Below, one piece after another: positions 1 through 10,815 of a DNA stretch of 64,000 nt. Position 1 is the first letter of the stretch, and every line of letters begins with the position of its first letter. The DNA is from Armatimonadota bacterium (GTDB lineage Bacteria; Armatimonadota; Fimbriimonadia; Fimbriimonadales; Fimbriimonadaceae), in contig WGMG01000006.1 in assembly GCA_016125185.1 (NCBI GenBank), positions 1,922,001-1,986,000 on the forward strand, in the 5' to 3' direction. A program made the position numbers and the translations under genes. The notes beneath the pieces are model-generated. The model saw nothing but the letters and a program-made list of their open reading frames with translations, was not told the DNA's origin and searched no databases.

Positions 1-92
1 CCAGATGTAGGGCTGTAAGCCCGTTTCATCTTAGCCCAGTCCGCAAAGCCGGGAATCGGCTCGAAGGGCTGGGTAAGGGACCGAAATAGCCC

Positions 93-154
93 GAGTCCAA
101 GGAGTCCCGAGCATCGGGACGACCCGGCGATTATCGCCGACTAGCCAACAACGG

Positions 155-158
<4 letters not shown>
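93..158. repeat. Dispersed palindromic element, copy 1
   Basis: Three perfect inverted repeats follow one another: GTCCCGA/TCGGGAC (104-120), CGGCGA/TCGCCG (125-139) and CTAGCC/GGCTAG (141-158). The first two, with the flanking AGTCC..GGA and CCAACAAC, recur at 15433-15486. There the second stem reads CCGCCA/TGGCGG, so both arms changed together. It lies at the 3' end of the cytochrome b gene, and the last stem overlaps that gene's stop codon. It is probably a REP-like or RNA-level hairpin element. Upstream (1-92) I recognise no gene. Confidence 0.6.
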
Positions 159-2204
<2,046 letters not shown>

Positions 2205-2220
2205 GTAACGTTGAAAACTC

Positions 2221-2257
2221 GAAGGTCCTGGTCCAGCAAGACTGGGCCAGGACCTTC
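2221..2257 (+). terminator. Hairpin terminator after enolase
   Basis: A 16 bp stem (2221-2236 with 2242-2257, one G-T pair) encloses a five-base loop and is followed by TTA. It starts 17 bp after the enolase stop and separates enolase from the convergent DUF2752 gene. The T tract is weak, so it may act in both directions. Confidence 0.8.
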
Positions 2258-2279
2258 TTACGTTTGATGAACTGAAAGT

Positions 2280-2795
2280 TCAGTTCTTTTGGTCGGGGAC
2301 CGCTGGCGCTTGAGCCCTGGCGTGGGCCATCAGAGATCGGTAGGCCATCTCTTTCGATGTCCCCGAGAACCCCGGCTCCAAAGCCATTCGAATGCCGCCG
2401 AACACAAAGAACACGACGACAAAGGAGACGAAGGCCGTATTCGCCTTTGGCGAGTCGATCAGCAGCCGCTTGCCCTTAAAGTTCCCGTACAGCGAAGCCA
2501 ACGCCACAAACGTGAACGCCAGATACATTGGCACACCTAGTGGGTGGCACTTAAACGCTTCGATGACATGGCCATGCAAGAAGTTCGTCCACGAAGTCGT
2601 CAGTCCACAACCCGGACAAGGTCGGTCGAACAACAAAACGCTGGGGCAAGGCGGCAAACCGAGTTGTTGGTGAGTACCATGGCCATGGATGTCCGGCTTG
2701 AGATACAGCCCGATGCCTGTGCAGGCCGCCCACATCGCCGTCCAGAGCAGTTGCGCACGGACAAAGATTGGTTTCGCGGGTTCAAAGAGATGCAT
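2280..2795 (-). CDS. DUF2752 family membrane protein
   Basis: The 171-residue protein carries the family hallmark CPGCGLTTSW near residue 60 with nearby hydrophobic segments, the pattern of DUF2752. The function of that family is not established; the paired cysteines suggest metal or redox chemistry at the membrane. There are three or four likely membrane segments (about 10-28, 85-110 and 122-142, plus the CPGCG region). Its start overlaps the end of truB by 14 bp, so it is probably translated from the same leftward transcript (NrnA-like, TruB, DUF2752). The C-terminus is hydrophilic and Ala/Arg-rich. Confidence 0.75.
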   Translation of the reverse strand: MHLFEPAKPIFVRAQLLWTAMWAACTGIGLYLKPDIHGHGTHQQLGLPPCPSVLLFDRPCPGCGLTTSWTNFLHGHVIEAFKCHPLGVPMYLAFTFVALASLYGNFKGKRLLIDSPKANTAFVSFVVVFFVFGGIRMALEPGFSGTSKEMAYRSLMAHARAQAPAVPDQKN

Positions 2796-3654
2796 GGAGA
2801 GCCTCAGTAGGAATAACGCATTCAGGCTTCAATTCGTTGCCCATAACCGCGGCGACGGAGATCACTGCCCCATTCGGCTCGGCCAAGGCGACGAACCCCT
2901 CCTTCGCGTCGATCAGATTCGGCACACTTCCGCCGTTCCGAACACGCATCGTCTCGAAGTCAGAGAGCGACCGTACCGGCATCGGACGCAACGCTGTCCG
3001 CAAAGAAATCATATCATCCATTGTAACGCCATCGAGCGTACTTGCTGCCTCCAGTTTGAACTGACCGACCTGCGTCCGCACTAACGACTGCAGGAAGGCC
3101 CCACAGCCGATTCTCTCGCCCAAATCGTTGGCGATCGTCCGCACATAGGTCCCACCAGAACACTCAATTTCAAGCTCGACCGTCGTCTCGCCAATCGCCA
3201 GGACGTCCATACGCTCAATATGAATTGTCCGGGCCTTGCGCTCGATCTCGATCCCTTCGCGGGCATATTTATACAGTGGCTGGCCCTTCACTTTGACCGC
3301 GCTAAACATCGGTGGCATCTGCTCCTGCAATCCCAAAAATCCTGGAACCACATCTCGAATCTGCGCCGCCAAATCCATCGGCACCGGCCCTTCCCGAACG
3401 ATCTCGCCCTCCGAGTCGTAGCTATCAGTCGCGATACCAAACCGCACCGTAGCCCGATACACCTTCGGCTCCAATGGCAAGTACTGAAGAAAACGCGTCG
3501 CGGGTCCGACCGCCACGACGAGCAAGCCCGTCGCCATTGGGTCCAGCGTTCCCGCGTGGCCGATGCGCTTGGTGTTGAACTTACGACGGAGCTTGGCCAC
3601 CACGTCGTGCGACGAATATTCCAGCGGTTTGTCGATTAAGACGATGCCAAACAA
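2782..3654 (-). CDS. truB: tRNA pseudouridine(55) synthase TruB
   Basis: TruB makes pseudouridine 55 in the T-loop of tRNAs. The catalytic motif GHAGTLDPMATGLL is present, with the nucleophilic Asp at about residue 38, and further on GGTYVRTIANDLGE. The open frame extends to 3798, but the upstream part overlaps the NrnA-like gene and looks random. I place the start at TTG 3654, just before FGIVLIDKP and about 10 nt after a GAGGG Shine-Dalgarno. This gives 290 residues, the family norm, and overlaps the upstream gene by 19 bp, which suggests translational coupling. Confidence 0.92.
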   Translation of the reverse strand: MFGIVLIDKPLEYSSHDVVAKLRRKFNTKRIGHAGTLDPMATGLLVVAVGPATRFLQYLPLEPKVYRATVRFGIATDSYDSEGEIVREGPVPMDLAAQIRDVVPGFLGLQEQMPPMFSAVKVKGQPLYKYAREGIEIERKARTIHIERMDVLAIGETTVELEIECSGGTYVRTIANDLGERIGCGAFLQSLVRTQVGQFKLEAASTLDGVTMDDMISLRTALRPMPVRSLSDFETMRVRNGGSVPNLIDAKEGFVALAEPNGAVISVAAVMGNELKPECVIPTEALHASL

Positions 3655-4613
3655 CGGCGCATTCCCTCGATCAGTTGATGTTCGGCGTCCGATAGATCGC
3701 CTTCGAAATTGCACCCTGCCGCATTGCGGTGCCCACCGCCGCCGAATTCTCGGGCCACCTCGGCGACGTCGTAGCCTCGACGACTTCGGATCGAGCACCG
3801 AATCTTGCCCGGCTTGACTTCACGAATCAAGGCCGCAATCTGCACCGTTTCGATGCTCAAAAGCTCGTTGACGAACCCTTCTGTGTCCTCGTCGGTCGCC
3901 TTCGCCCACTCGAAGTCTCGATTGCTCAGGCAACTCCACGCCAATCGGTCGTCCATGTCCAGCTTCATGGTCTCCAGCGCATGGCCAAGAAGCCGCGCCG
4001 AGGACAGAGGTCGATTTTGAAAAATCTCTTCCGAGACCAACTCAAGGTTCGCCCCGTTCTCAAGAAGCAGAGCAGAGGCCATCAGGGCGTCCGGCGAAGT
4101 ATTGCGGAATCGGAACGATCCCGTATCGGTCGAGATTCCCGTATAAAGGCAGGTCGCCATGTCGGGTGTGATTTCCGCATCGACCGCTTGCAGGATATTC
4201 GTAATGATCAGTGCCGTCGCCGCCGAACCGATCTCGATGATCCGCAAATCGCCTGGAGCCTCGTGCGGCACGTGATGGTCGATCACAATCAGCCGCTTCA
4301 AAGATTCGAAAAATGGCGCCGTGCTTCCCAACCGCTCGAACGCGTCTAGATCGACAACAATCCCCAAATCGTAATCGCTCTCGGCGGGAGCTTGCCGAAC
4401 GCGTTTGACCGTCGGCAGGAAGCGCAAATTTCGAGGAGCGTCATGGTGGCACAGCACTTCCACCTTCTTACCCATGGCCTCTAGGTAGAGAGCAAGCCCC
4501 AGCGCCGAACCCAAGGCGTCCCCATCGGGATTGAGATGGGTCCCGATCAGGATTTTCGAGGCTCTTTCGATTTCGGTCTGAAATGCCTGTACAAGCGTGC
4601 TATCAATCTTCAT
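3636..4613 (-). CDS. DHH-family bifunctional oligoribonuclease/PAP phosphatase (NrnA-like)
   Basis: The DHH/DHHA1 architecture is complete. Metal-binding HLNPDGDALGS is at 26-36, DLD near 88-90, the DHH triad at 112-114 and the DHHA1 substrate motif GGGGHRNAAG at about 291-300. At 325 residues it fits NrnA-type enzymes, which degrade nanoRNAs and dephosphorylate 3'-phosphoadenosine 5'-phosphate in the cytoplasm. Pairing with truB (and commonly rbfA) is frequent in bacteria, consistent with an RNA-metabolism operon. The precise substrate (nanoRNA, pAp or cyclic dinucleotide breakdown products) cannot be told from sequence. Confidence 0.88.
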   Translation of the reverse strand: MKIDSTLVQAFQTEIERASKILIGTHLNPDGDALGSALGLALYLEAMGKKVEVLCHHDAPRNLRFLPTVKRVRQAPAESDYDLGIVVDLDAFERLGSTAPFFESLKRLIVIDHHVPHEAPGDLRIIEIGSAATALIITNILQAVDAEITPDMATCLYTGISTDTGSFRFRNTSPDALMASALLLENGANLELVSEEIFQNRPLSSARLLGHALETMKLDMDDRLAWSCLSNRDFEWAKATDEDTEGFVNELLSIETVQIAALIREVKPGKIRCSIRSRRGYDVAEVAREFGGGGHRNAAGCNFEGDLSDAEHQLIEGMRRCLASS

Positions 4614-4646
4614 CAGGCATGACTCCGCACAAGGGGTATACCTTAA

Positions 4647-5789
4647 CTACGGCAAATATCGCCGCTCTGGACCGCGTTCAATCGCAAGTTCGAGGTATTC
4701 GACAAACTCTCGTTGAAATCGCTCGACACTAAACGCCTGGGCATGTTCCTTCAGCTTTTCGGGATCGAACGACCGCTGCTCCAACCTTTGAACCGCTTCC
4801 CACAGTTGCTCGGGCGTCTGCTCCGAAATATGCTCGCCAAACTCGGCCGTCACGGTTTCCGCCGCCCCGCCTTGGTTGTAGACGACGACCGGCAATCCCG
4901 CCGCCATCGCCTCGACCGGGACGATCCCAAAATCCTCATAAGCCGGGAAAAGCACACCTCGCGAGCGACTGAGCAACTGCTTTAGGTCGGCGTCAGACAA
5001 CCGGCCATGGAAGACAATGTTCGACGCCCCCGCTGCCATCTCTTTGAGCTTTGCCTCATACGGCCCCGATCCCACGATGTTCAGCTTGAATCCGCCAAGC
5101 CTCGCCGCCTCGATAGCCAGGTCGAACTTCTTGTAGGGAATCAGACGACTCCACATTGTGTAGCCTTCTGAATCCGATTCGCGCGGCGTGTCACGCCACT
5201 TTTCGACGTTCACGCCGGGATAGATCACTTTCTCTACAGGTCGGCGATAAACCTTCTCCAACCGTCCCGCCGTGGTCGAGGAATTCGCCACCGTATACGT
5301 TGGGTTCTTGGCCCCTTCAAGGTCAAGTTTTTTGAGGCGCTTCACGATTGCCTGCCGAACCTTCCCGCTTCCCGCCCGCTTATCGATCTCGGGAAACCAC
5401 AGAGCACGAGCAGGGGAATGGTAGTAGCAATAGTCGATGGCATCGGGACGCGGACGTGCGTTGTGTGCAAAAGTGTGGGACGACGTAATAACGACGTCAT
5501 ACTCGCTCAAATCAAACGATCGGTAACAGTCTGCAAGTACCGGGGCATAAACAAAATGCTTCGTTTTCGAAAGCGGCAAGCCAGAAACCCAATGCGACCT
5601 TACGTCCTTCCCGTCGAGCCAAGAAAATTTTTCGGAGTTGTACTGCGCCGCATGGATCACGGCTTCAGGAAGAATCTCGTGAATCGAACGCAACACTTCC
5701 TCGGCCCCGCCCATGACCGTCAGCCAGTCATGCACAATCGCGATCTTATGGGCAGAGGCAATCGCCTTCGCACGGTCTTGAACGGTCAT
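4647..5789 (-). CDS. Glycosyltransferase family 4
   Basis: The 380-residue protein has a GT-B fold pattern. The N-terminal acceptor domain starts AIVHDWLTVMGGAEEVL. The C-terminal donor domain contains GSGPYEAKLKEMA, a FHGRLSDADLKQLLSRSR segment and the retaining-enzyme E-x7-E motif in EDFGIVPVEAMAAGLPVV. Homologues transfer sugars (often mannose) from nucleotide donors to lipid-linked or polysaccharide acceptors at the inner face of the membrane. The start lies 4 bp after the stop of the upstream CAP-domain gene, so the two are likely cotranscribed. The sugar and acceptor are unknown. Confidence 0.85.
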   Translation of the reverse strand: MTVQDRAKAIASAHKIAIVHDWLTVMGGAEEVLRSIHEILPEAVIHAAQYNSEKFSWLDGKDVRSHWVSGLPLSKTKHFVYAPVLADCYRSFDLSEYDVVITSSHTFAHNARPRPDAIDYCYYHSPARALWFPEIDKRAGSGKVRQAIVKRLKKLDLEGAKNPTYTVANSSTTAGRLEKVYRRPVEKVIYPGVNVEKWRDTPRESDSEGYTMWSRLIPYKKFDLAIEAARLGGFKLNIVGSGPYEAKLKEMAAGASNIVFHGRLSDADLKQLLSRSRGVLFPAYEDFGIVPVEAMAAGLPVVVYNQGGAAETVTAEFGEHISEQTPEQLWEAVQRLEQRSFDPEKLKEHAQAFSVERFQREFVEYLELAIERGPERRYLP

Positions 5790-5793
5790 AAGT

Positions 5794-6939
5794 CTAAAGC
5801 GTCGTGAATTTCCACGCCTTGCTATGAGTATTGCCCTTGTTGTCTCGAAGCTTCAAGCTCACCGAGTAAGTCGTATGGGCCTTCAGCGGCTCCTTCGGAA
5901 TCAAAATCACCGAGGTCTGCAAATGCTCGTCGTTATGCGGCGTCAACTCAAATCGCGGAACATCGTCCCCGTAAGCCTCCTTCAGACTCGACGAAATCAA
6001 CTCGACATCCTCAATTCCGTCGCCATAAACGTTCATCACGATCGGATACCCAAGGGTCGTCTCAGCTTCAGGATAATTCCGCATCGGGTCCGGCACTTCC
6101 TGGTTGTGCCAAGACGGTGGCACGTTCTGACCGTTACTCGGTGGCGAAACGTAGTCGCCATCTTCGATCGACGTGTCGCCGTCCATCGTGAAGTAGCGAT
6201 CAGAAAAGCTAGCGCCGACAATGCCTGGTCCTGGTCGCATCATGTGGATGCGGTGGTACGGAGCGTCCCAAAGCCCGCGGATGCCATCGGCAGGGCTCGT
6301 CCCACCCATTGAGACGACCTCCCAACTGGACCCAACATGACCAAATAGGTTCACCCGGTCCTTAGGCTCAGCACCGGTAAATCCAGGCTTGGAGGGCTCC
6401 TCGGCGTGCCCGCCTTCCTGATTCAACGCCAAATACTTGGTGTGAGCGGTAGCCGCCAGGTTCAGGGCCGCGTCAAAACGGCAAGGGGCAAACCCGTGGG
6501 CAACCCGAATCCGGTTAAATTCGTCGATTGCCTGCCGGGAATTCGACGTCAGGTTTGCAGTCGTCTCGACTGCGTCGGACCGAATCGTCACCGTCCAATT
6601 CTTATCAAAATTGGCCCAGTTATCGACCTTGACCTTGGCGTGGACCTCGTAAGTCCCTACCGCGAGATCCGACGGAGGCTCAAAAGCCAGTTCACGCTTG
6701 GTCGAATCGTACTTTGCGTCAACCTTTTTGCCGTTGATCACCATCGTGCCGTCGGTGATCTTCGCCGACCCATCCGCCCAAACCTGCCAAACGAATCGCG
6801 GATTGCGGATTCGCACGTCGCTCGTAGGTCCAAAGCCCGCCGTCCAAATCTGGACTGCCTTGCGATTCCCCTGGAAAGGAAGCGCAAAAGCACAAGTGCC
6901 GAGGGCCGCGAGAGTTAAAAGGTGTCGAAACTTGGTCAC
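5794..6939 (-). CDS. Secreted CAP (SCP/PR-1) domain protein
   Basis: A signal peptide (residues 1-19, ending FALP) is followed by an Ig-like region and then a CAP domain from about 135. The latter shows AIDEFNRIRVAHGFAPCRFD, the helix AATAHTKYLALN, GHAEEP and a later GLWDAPYHRIHMM with a candidate catalytic-site His. The C-terminal 100 residues look like a second beta-sandwich (PHNDEHLQTSVILIPKEPLKAHTTYSVSL). CAP proteins are extracellular; bacterial roles are mostly uncharacterised. It precedes the glycosyltransferase gene with a 4 bp gap. The upstream 188 bp, shared with the divergent kinase, contains an imperfect inverted repeat TTCGGGTT/AACCTGAA near 7033-7063 that could be an operator. 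Confidence 0.75.
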   Translation of the reverse strand: MTKFRHLLTLAALGTCAFALPFQGNRKAVQIWTAGFGPTSDVRIRNPRFVWQVWADGSAKITDGTMVINGKKVDAKYDSTKRELAFEPPSDLAVGTYEVHAKVKVDNWANFDKNWTVTIRSDAVETTANLTSNSRQAIDEFNRIRVAHGFAPCRFDAALNLAATAHTKYLALNQEGGHAEEPSKPGFTGAEPKDRVNLFGHVGSSWEVVSMGGTSPADGIRGLWDAPYHRIHMMRPGPGIVGASFSDRYFTMDGDTSIEDGDYVSPPSNGQNVPPSWHNQEVPDPMRNYPEAETTLGYPIVMNVYGDGIEDVELISSSLKEAYGDDVPRFELTPHNDEHLQTSVILIPKEPLKAHTTYSVSLKLRDNKGNTHSKAWKFTTL

Positions 6940-7127
6940 TTCTCTACTCTTGAGTCGTCAAAAATAAATGACGGTTGGGTTCGGTCGAAAACTTACTGGA
7001 AAAGTAGGGCCGTCCGATATTTTCTTTCCATGTTCGGGTTGAATTCTCACGTGGAACCTGAACATATGAAATTCGAGTCTTTGTAAACTGGGAAATAACC
7101 CTAAAATAGGTATTAGTCGGTTCGCGC

Positions 7128-8768
7128 ATGAGCAGTCCTCCACAAACGCTTGGTCAGTATCAGATCATCCGCGAAATTGCGCGTTCGAACGACATTGTTT
7201 ACGAAGCCTACGATCCCCTGATGAATCGCCGCGTAGCGGTGAAGGAGCTGTCCATGCCGTCCGGTTCAACACCGCAACAGTTGGAAGACCGGATCAACCG
7301 TTTCCGCCGCGAGGCCCAAGCTGTTGGGAGCCTGAATCATCCCAACATCATGACAGTCTACTCCTTCAGTGAAGATAGCGGAAGATACTTTATGGCGATG
7401 GAGTATCTGGACGGAGTCACGCTTCGAAAAGAGATCGACAACTCGGGATTTTTGGCCCAGGACCAGGCCATCGACATCATCTCCCAAGTGCTCGAAGGTC
7501 TCCACCACGCGCACCAAGAAGGCGTCGTCCACCGTGACATCAAACCCGACAATATCCAGATCACCACCGCCAACGGCGTCAAAATCACCGACTTCGGCAT
7601 TGCCCGCCTCACCTTTCAGCCCAACCTCACAATGGACGGCCAAGTGTTCGGCACCCCCAGCTACATGTCGCCGGAGCAAGTCGTCGGCAAAGAGATCGAC
7701 CAGCGAACCGACCTCTTCAGCGTCGGCGTCATGCTTTACGAAATGCTGACCGGCAACAAGCCGTTCCAAGGCGACAACGTCATCGCCATTACCCACGCCA
7801 TCGTCAACGGCTCCATTCCGCCCACCACCCAAATCCCCAGCCCCATCTATCAGGTCATCACCAAGGCGCTGGAAAAGGCGCCCCAGATGCGCTACACCAA
7901 CGCGGCCGAAATGAAAGTAGCGCTCGAAGACGCCGCCCAACCGGCCCAAAACCAGCACTACCAAAACCCCGTCGCGGGCTTCGATCCCTATTCCCAGCCG
8001 CCGCAGAGCCTCATCCAACCGAATCCCTATCAACAGGCGAACCCCTACCAACAGCCGGACCCCTACGCGTTACCAATCCAAACACCGTACGGCGGCGTTG
8101 TCCCCAGCTACAATCCCTACGGCCAGCAGCCAATGATGGCTCCGCCGCCCGTCATCGCCAATACGCCAAGCTACGGTTCCTACAATCCGTATCAACAACC
8201 AATGCTTGGCCCAACTCCGATGCAACAGCCGTACAATGCATACTATCCGCCGCCTCCCGGACCACCGCTGATCAGTTACGAGGCCAAGGAGCGAATGCGA
8301 CAATTCATCTTCGCCATCATCCTCTTTGCCGTCATCGCGGCCATCCTCATCGTCGCCTTCGTGACCCTCTCGTCTTCGATCAAGCAGCAGCAAGCATCCC
8401 AAGGTGGATCGCCGTCGAGTTCATCTAGTGGGCCATCCATCGCGAACGGTGGGTCAGACAATCCTTCGGCCACGAATGATGCCAAGCCGCCTCCCGGCCG
8501 TAGTGGAGCCGAGCTAAGCGCCAACGCCGACAAAGCGCTCACTTACATTGCTCAAAGTAGTGGCCACGTTGCCGCCGGCGACGCCTACCAGCAGGCGGGA
8601 GACAACGCCAACGCTTACGACGAGTACGGCAAAGCGTTCAACATCCTATTGGCAAACAATGCCAGCCGAACCGACCTCCGTCAAGTCCTCTACAAAATGG
8701 AGGAAGTCGCCGCGCCCGGTTCTCCCGAGCGCGACAAAGTCGACGAAGAAATGGCCAAGCTGAACTAG
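7128..8768 (+). CDS. Transmembrane Ser/Thr protein kinase with degenerate Gly loop
   Basis: The N-terminal 270 residues form a PknB-type kinase domain: VAVKE (Lys39), an alphaC Glu near 62, HRDIKPDN at 135-142, DFG at 155-157 and SPE at 181-183. The usual G-x-G-x-x-G loop is replaced by IARSNDIVYEA (18-27), with no glycine. A linker of about 110 residues rich in Pro, Tyr, Gln and Asn follows, then one membrane segment (about 390-411), a Ser/Gly-rich stretch and a short helical extracytoplasmic domain that may be TPR-like (GHVAAGDAYQQAGDNANAYDEYGKAF). Catalytic residues are otherwise intact, so activity is plausible. The stop overlaps the convergent esterase gene by 4 bp. Confidence 0.88.
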   Translation: MSSPPQTLGQYQIIREIARSNDIVYEAYDPLMNRRVAVKELSMPSGSTPQQLEDRINRFRREAQAVGSLNHPNIMTVYSFSEDSGRYFMAMEYLDGVTLRKEIDNSGFLAQDQAIDIISQVLEGLHHAHQEGVVHRDIKPDNIQITTANGVKITDFGIARLTFQPNLTMDGQVFGTPSYMSPEQVVGKEIDQRTDLFSVGVMLYEMLTGNKPFQGDNVIAITHAIVNGSIPPTTQIPSPIYQVITKALEKAPQMRYTNAAEMKVALEDAAQPAQNQHYQNPVAGFDPYSQPPQSLIQPNPYQQANPYQQPDPYALPIQTPYGGVVPSYNPYGQQPMMAPPPVIANTPSYGSYNPYQQPMLGPTPMQQPYNAYYPPPPGPPLISYEAKERMRQFIFAIILFAVIAAILIVAFVTLSSSIKQQQASQGGSPSSSSSGPSIANGGSDNPSATNDAKPPPGRSGAELSANADKALTYIAQSSGHVAAGDAYQQAGDNANAYDEYGKAFNILLANNASRTDLRQVLYKMEEVAAPGSPERDKVDEEMAKLN

Positions 8769-10702
8769 CGCCGATCCTGGGTGATCATCGGCCACTTGTC
8801 CGTTCGGAATGGCATCGCCGGGAGCCCGTCGCTGTTCACCAGGTTCACCAGCGGGTTGTCCTGCCACCCATAGCGAACCGCTACCGGGTTCGGCACGTCC
8901 GCGCTCGTCAGCACCACCGTGCTGCCATCGATCGTCGCCGTCGCCCAGTGCCACTTCTTGTCCTCGCCCGCAACCGCAAACGCCCTCGGCGCTTGCCCAT
9001 CGGTCGTCTTCAGACCGCCCGCGTGGCTCAAAGTCACCGTCACTTTCGATCCCGAAAACGACATCGAATCGAATCGCGGCCCCTGCCACTCGACGTCTCG
9101 GTGATAGTCCTTGCGCATCGCGATTCTCGCCAGCCGCTCGCCCACGTCCTTCTTATCGCGCGGATGAATGTCGTTCGGATTGCCGATGTCGATGATCGTG
9201 GCCGTCCCGCAGTTCGGCATCTGGCCAACATAGTCCTGAGCATCCCGCAACTCTGCCCAAGCCGAGTCGAACTGGTTCTCGTCCGCCTTCATGAAGTTGG
9301 CTAACTGGACGATATAGAACGGAAAATCGCCTTGCTTAAAGATGCCACGCCAGTCGCGAATCATGTCCGGCAACAGCGAACGGTATTGGTACGCCCGGTC
9401 CGCGTTCGACTCGCCCTGGTACCAAATCGCCCCGCGAATGCTATACGGCGCAAGCGGATACAGCATTGCGTTGTAAAGGTTCGACGGGAAGTTCGGATCG
9501 CTGGTCGTCTGCGGAGCCTGGGGCTCGGGACCCGCGTCGGGAAGCGGCGGCTTGCGTGCTCCCTCCACCTTCATCTTCCATCCGTCGCCAATCGGCAAGT
9601 CGCCCAGCTTCAAGGCATCCTTACCCGAGGTAAATCCGCCCGGCCCCTGTCCGTCGTACGCCCGAACGGCAATCACGTTCTTACCCGCCTTCATCAGACC
9701 TGGCTGAATCGAATACTTGCGAAACGCGCTGTACCAAAACGGGACGGTCATGTCCGTCCGCCCGACCTCTTGGCCGTTCACGAACGTCATGTCATAGTCG
9801 TCGATCGCGCCGAGGCTCAGCGTAGTAGCCGCCTTCGCCTGCTCGGCGGTCAAGTCCACTGTCTTTCGGAACCAAATCGTCCCGTCAAAGTCTGCCGGAA
9901 AACTGTACGGCATCTCCGCCGCCTGCCAACTGCTGTCGTCGTATTCCTTGCCCGCCTCCACCATCGCCCGCGGGCCAAAAAAGTCTGGCGAAGCCTTCGT
10001 TTGCCACACCTTCACCGCCGCGTGGTACTCGTCCAGGCCCGTCGGCGCGCTCTGCAGGGCCGTTTTCGCCCGGTTATAGATGTTTGTCGTCATCGGGTCG
10101 GTGGATAGCATGTCCATCCCCGTCCACGCCTCGGCCACCGTGCCACCCCACGACGTGTGGATCATCCCGATCGGAACCTTCAACTCGGAGTACAGCTTTC
10201 GCCCAAACGCATATCCCACCGCCGAGAACGAGCCAATGGTGTCCGGCGAAGCCGCCGCCCAACTCCCCGTCACATCGTCCAGCGGTTTGTTCGACGTATT
10301 CTTTGTCACCGTAAACATCCGCACATGCGGGTCGGTGTTCTGCTTCGCCTCGTTCAGGTCCAGTGCGTTCGACTCGGTGAATTCCATGTTCGACTGGCCC
10401 GAGCAGATCCAAACTTCACCCACATAGACGTCCGAAATCGTCTTCTTGCCCGTTCCCTCGACGGTGACCGTGTAAGGTCCGCCCGCTTCCATCGCCGGCA
10501 AAAACACTCGAAACTTGCCCGTCGGCATCGTGATGCCAACCGCAAACTCGCTCCCACAGGTCACCTTCACAACCTTCCCCGGCTGGTCCCACCCCCAAAC
10601 CGCGATCGGCTTTTCGCGCTGGAGGACCATGTGGTCGGAAAAGAGGGAGGCGACGCCGAAGCTAGATGTCTGGGCGAGAGCGACGGTGCATGCAAGGATC
10701 AT
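8765..10702 (-). CDS. Secreted sialate O-acetylesterase-like protein (SASA family)
   Basis: At 645 residues this is a full-length SASA-family esterase. The nucleophile block GQSNMEF places Ser at about 104, and IWYQGESNADRAYQYRSLLPDMIRDWR carries the second conserved block. A short signal peptide (1-11) precedes FGVASLFSDHMVLQRE, the family's typical N-terminus. A beta-sandwich insert around 270-370 resembles a galactose-binding or jelly-roll module. The family removes O-acetyl groups from sialic acids or plant polysaccharides such as xylan. With GH43 at 16725 and a sulfatase at 35566, it fits polysaccharide degradation. Confidence 0.85.
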   Translation of the reverse strand: MILACTVALAQTSSFGVASLFSDHMVLQREKPIAVWGWDQPGKVVKVTCGSEFAVGITMPTGKFRVFLPAMEAGGPYTVTVEGTGKKTISDVYVGEVWICSGQSNMEFTESNALDLNEAKQNTDPHVRMFTVTKNTSNKPLDDVTGSWAAASPDTIGSFSAVGYAFGRKLYSELKVPIGMIHTSWGGTVAEAWTGMDMLSTDPMTTNIYNRAKTALQSAPTGLDEYHAAVKVWQTKASPDFFGPRAMVEAGKEYDDSSWQAAEMPYSFPADFDGTIWFRKTVDLTAEQAKAATTLSLGAIDDYDMTFVNGQEVGRTDMTVPFWYSAFRKYSIQPGLMKAGKNVIAVRAYDGQGPGGFTSGKDALKLGDLPIGDGWKMKVEGARKPPLPDAGPEPQAPQTTSDPNFPSNLYNAMLYPLAPYSIRGAIWYQGESNADRAYQYRSLLPDMIRDWRGIFKQGDFPFYIVQLANFMKADENQFDSAWAELRDAQDYVGQMPNCGTATIIDIGNPNDIHPRDKKDVGERLARIAMRKDYHRDVEWQGPRFDSMSFSGSKVTVTLSHAGGLKTTDGQAPRAFAVAGEDKKWHWATATIDGSTVVLTSADVPNPVAVRYGWQDNPLVNLVNSDGLPAMPFRTDKWPMITQDRR

Positions 10703-10815
10703 CGTAAAGTCATTTTATGTCGGTGGCAAGGCTGGAAACAACCCAGGGCCTGGTGACGAATCCGAAACGACTTGCGTATCATCTTCGAAAAGTAGGGTTT
10801 TGGGGGAAGAAAAAA

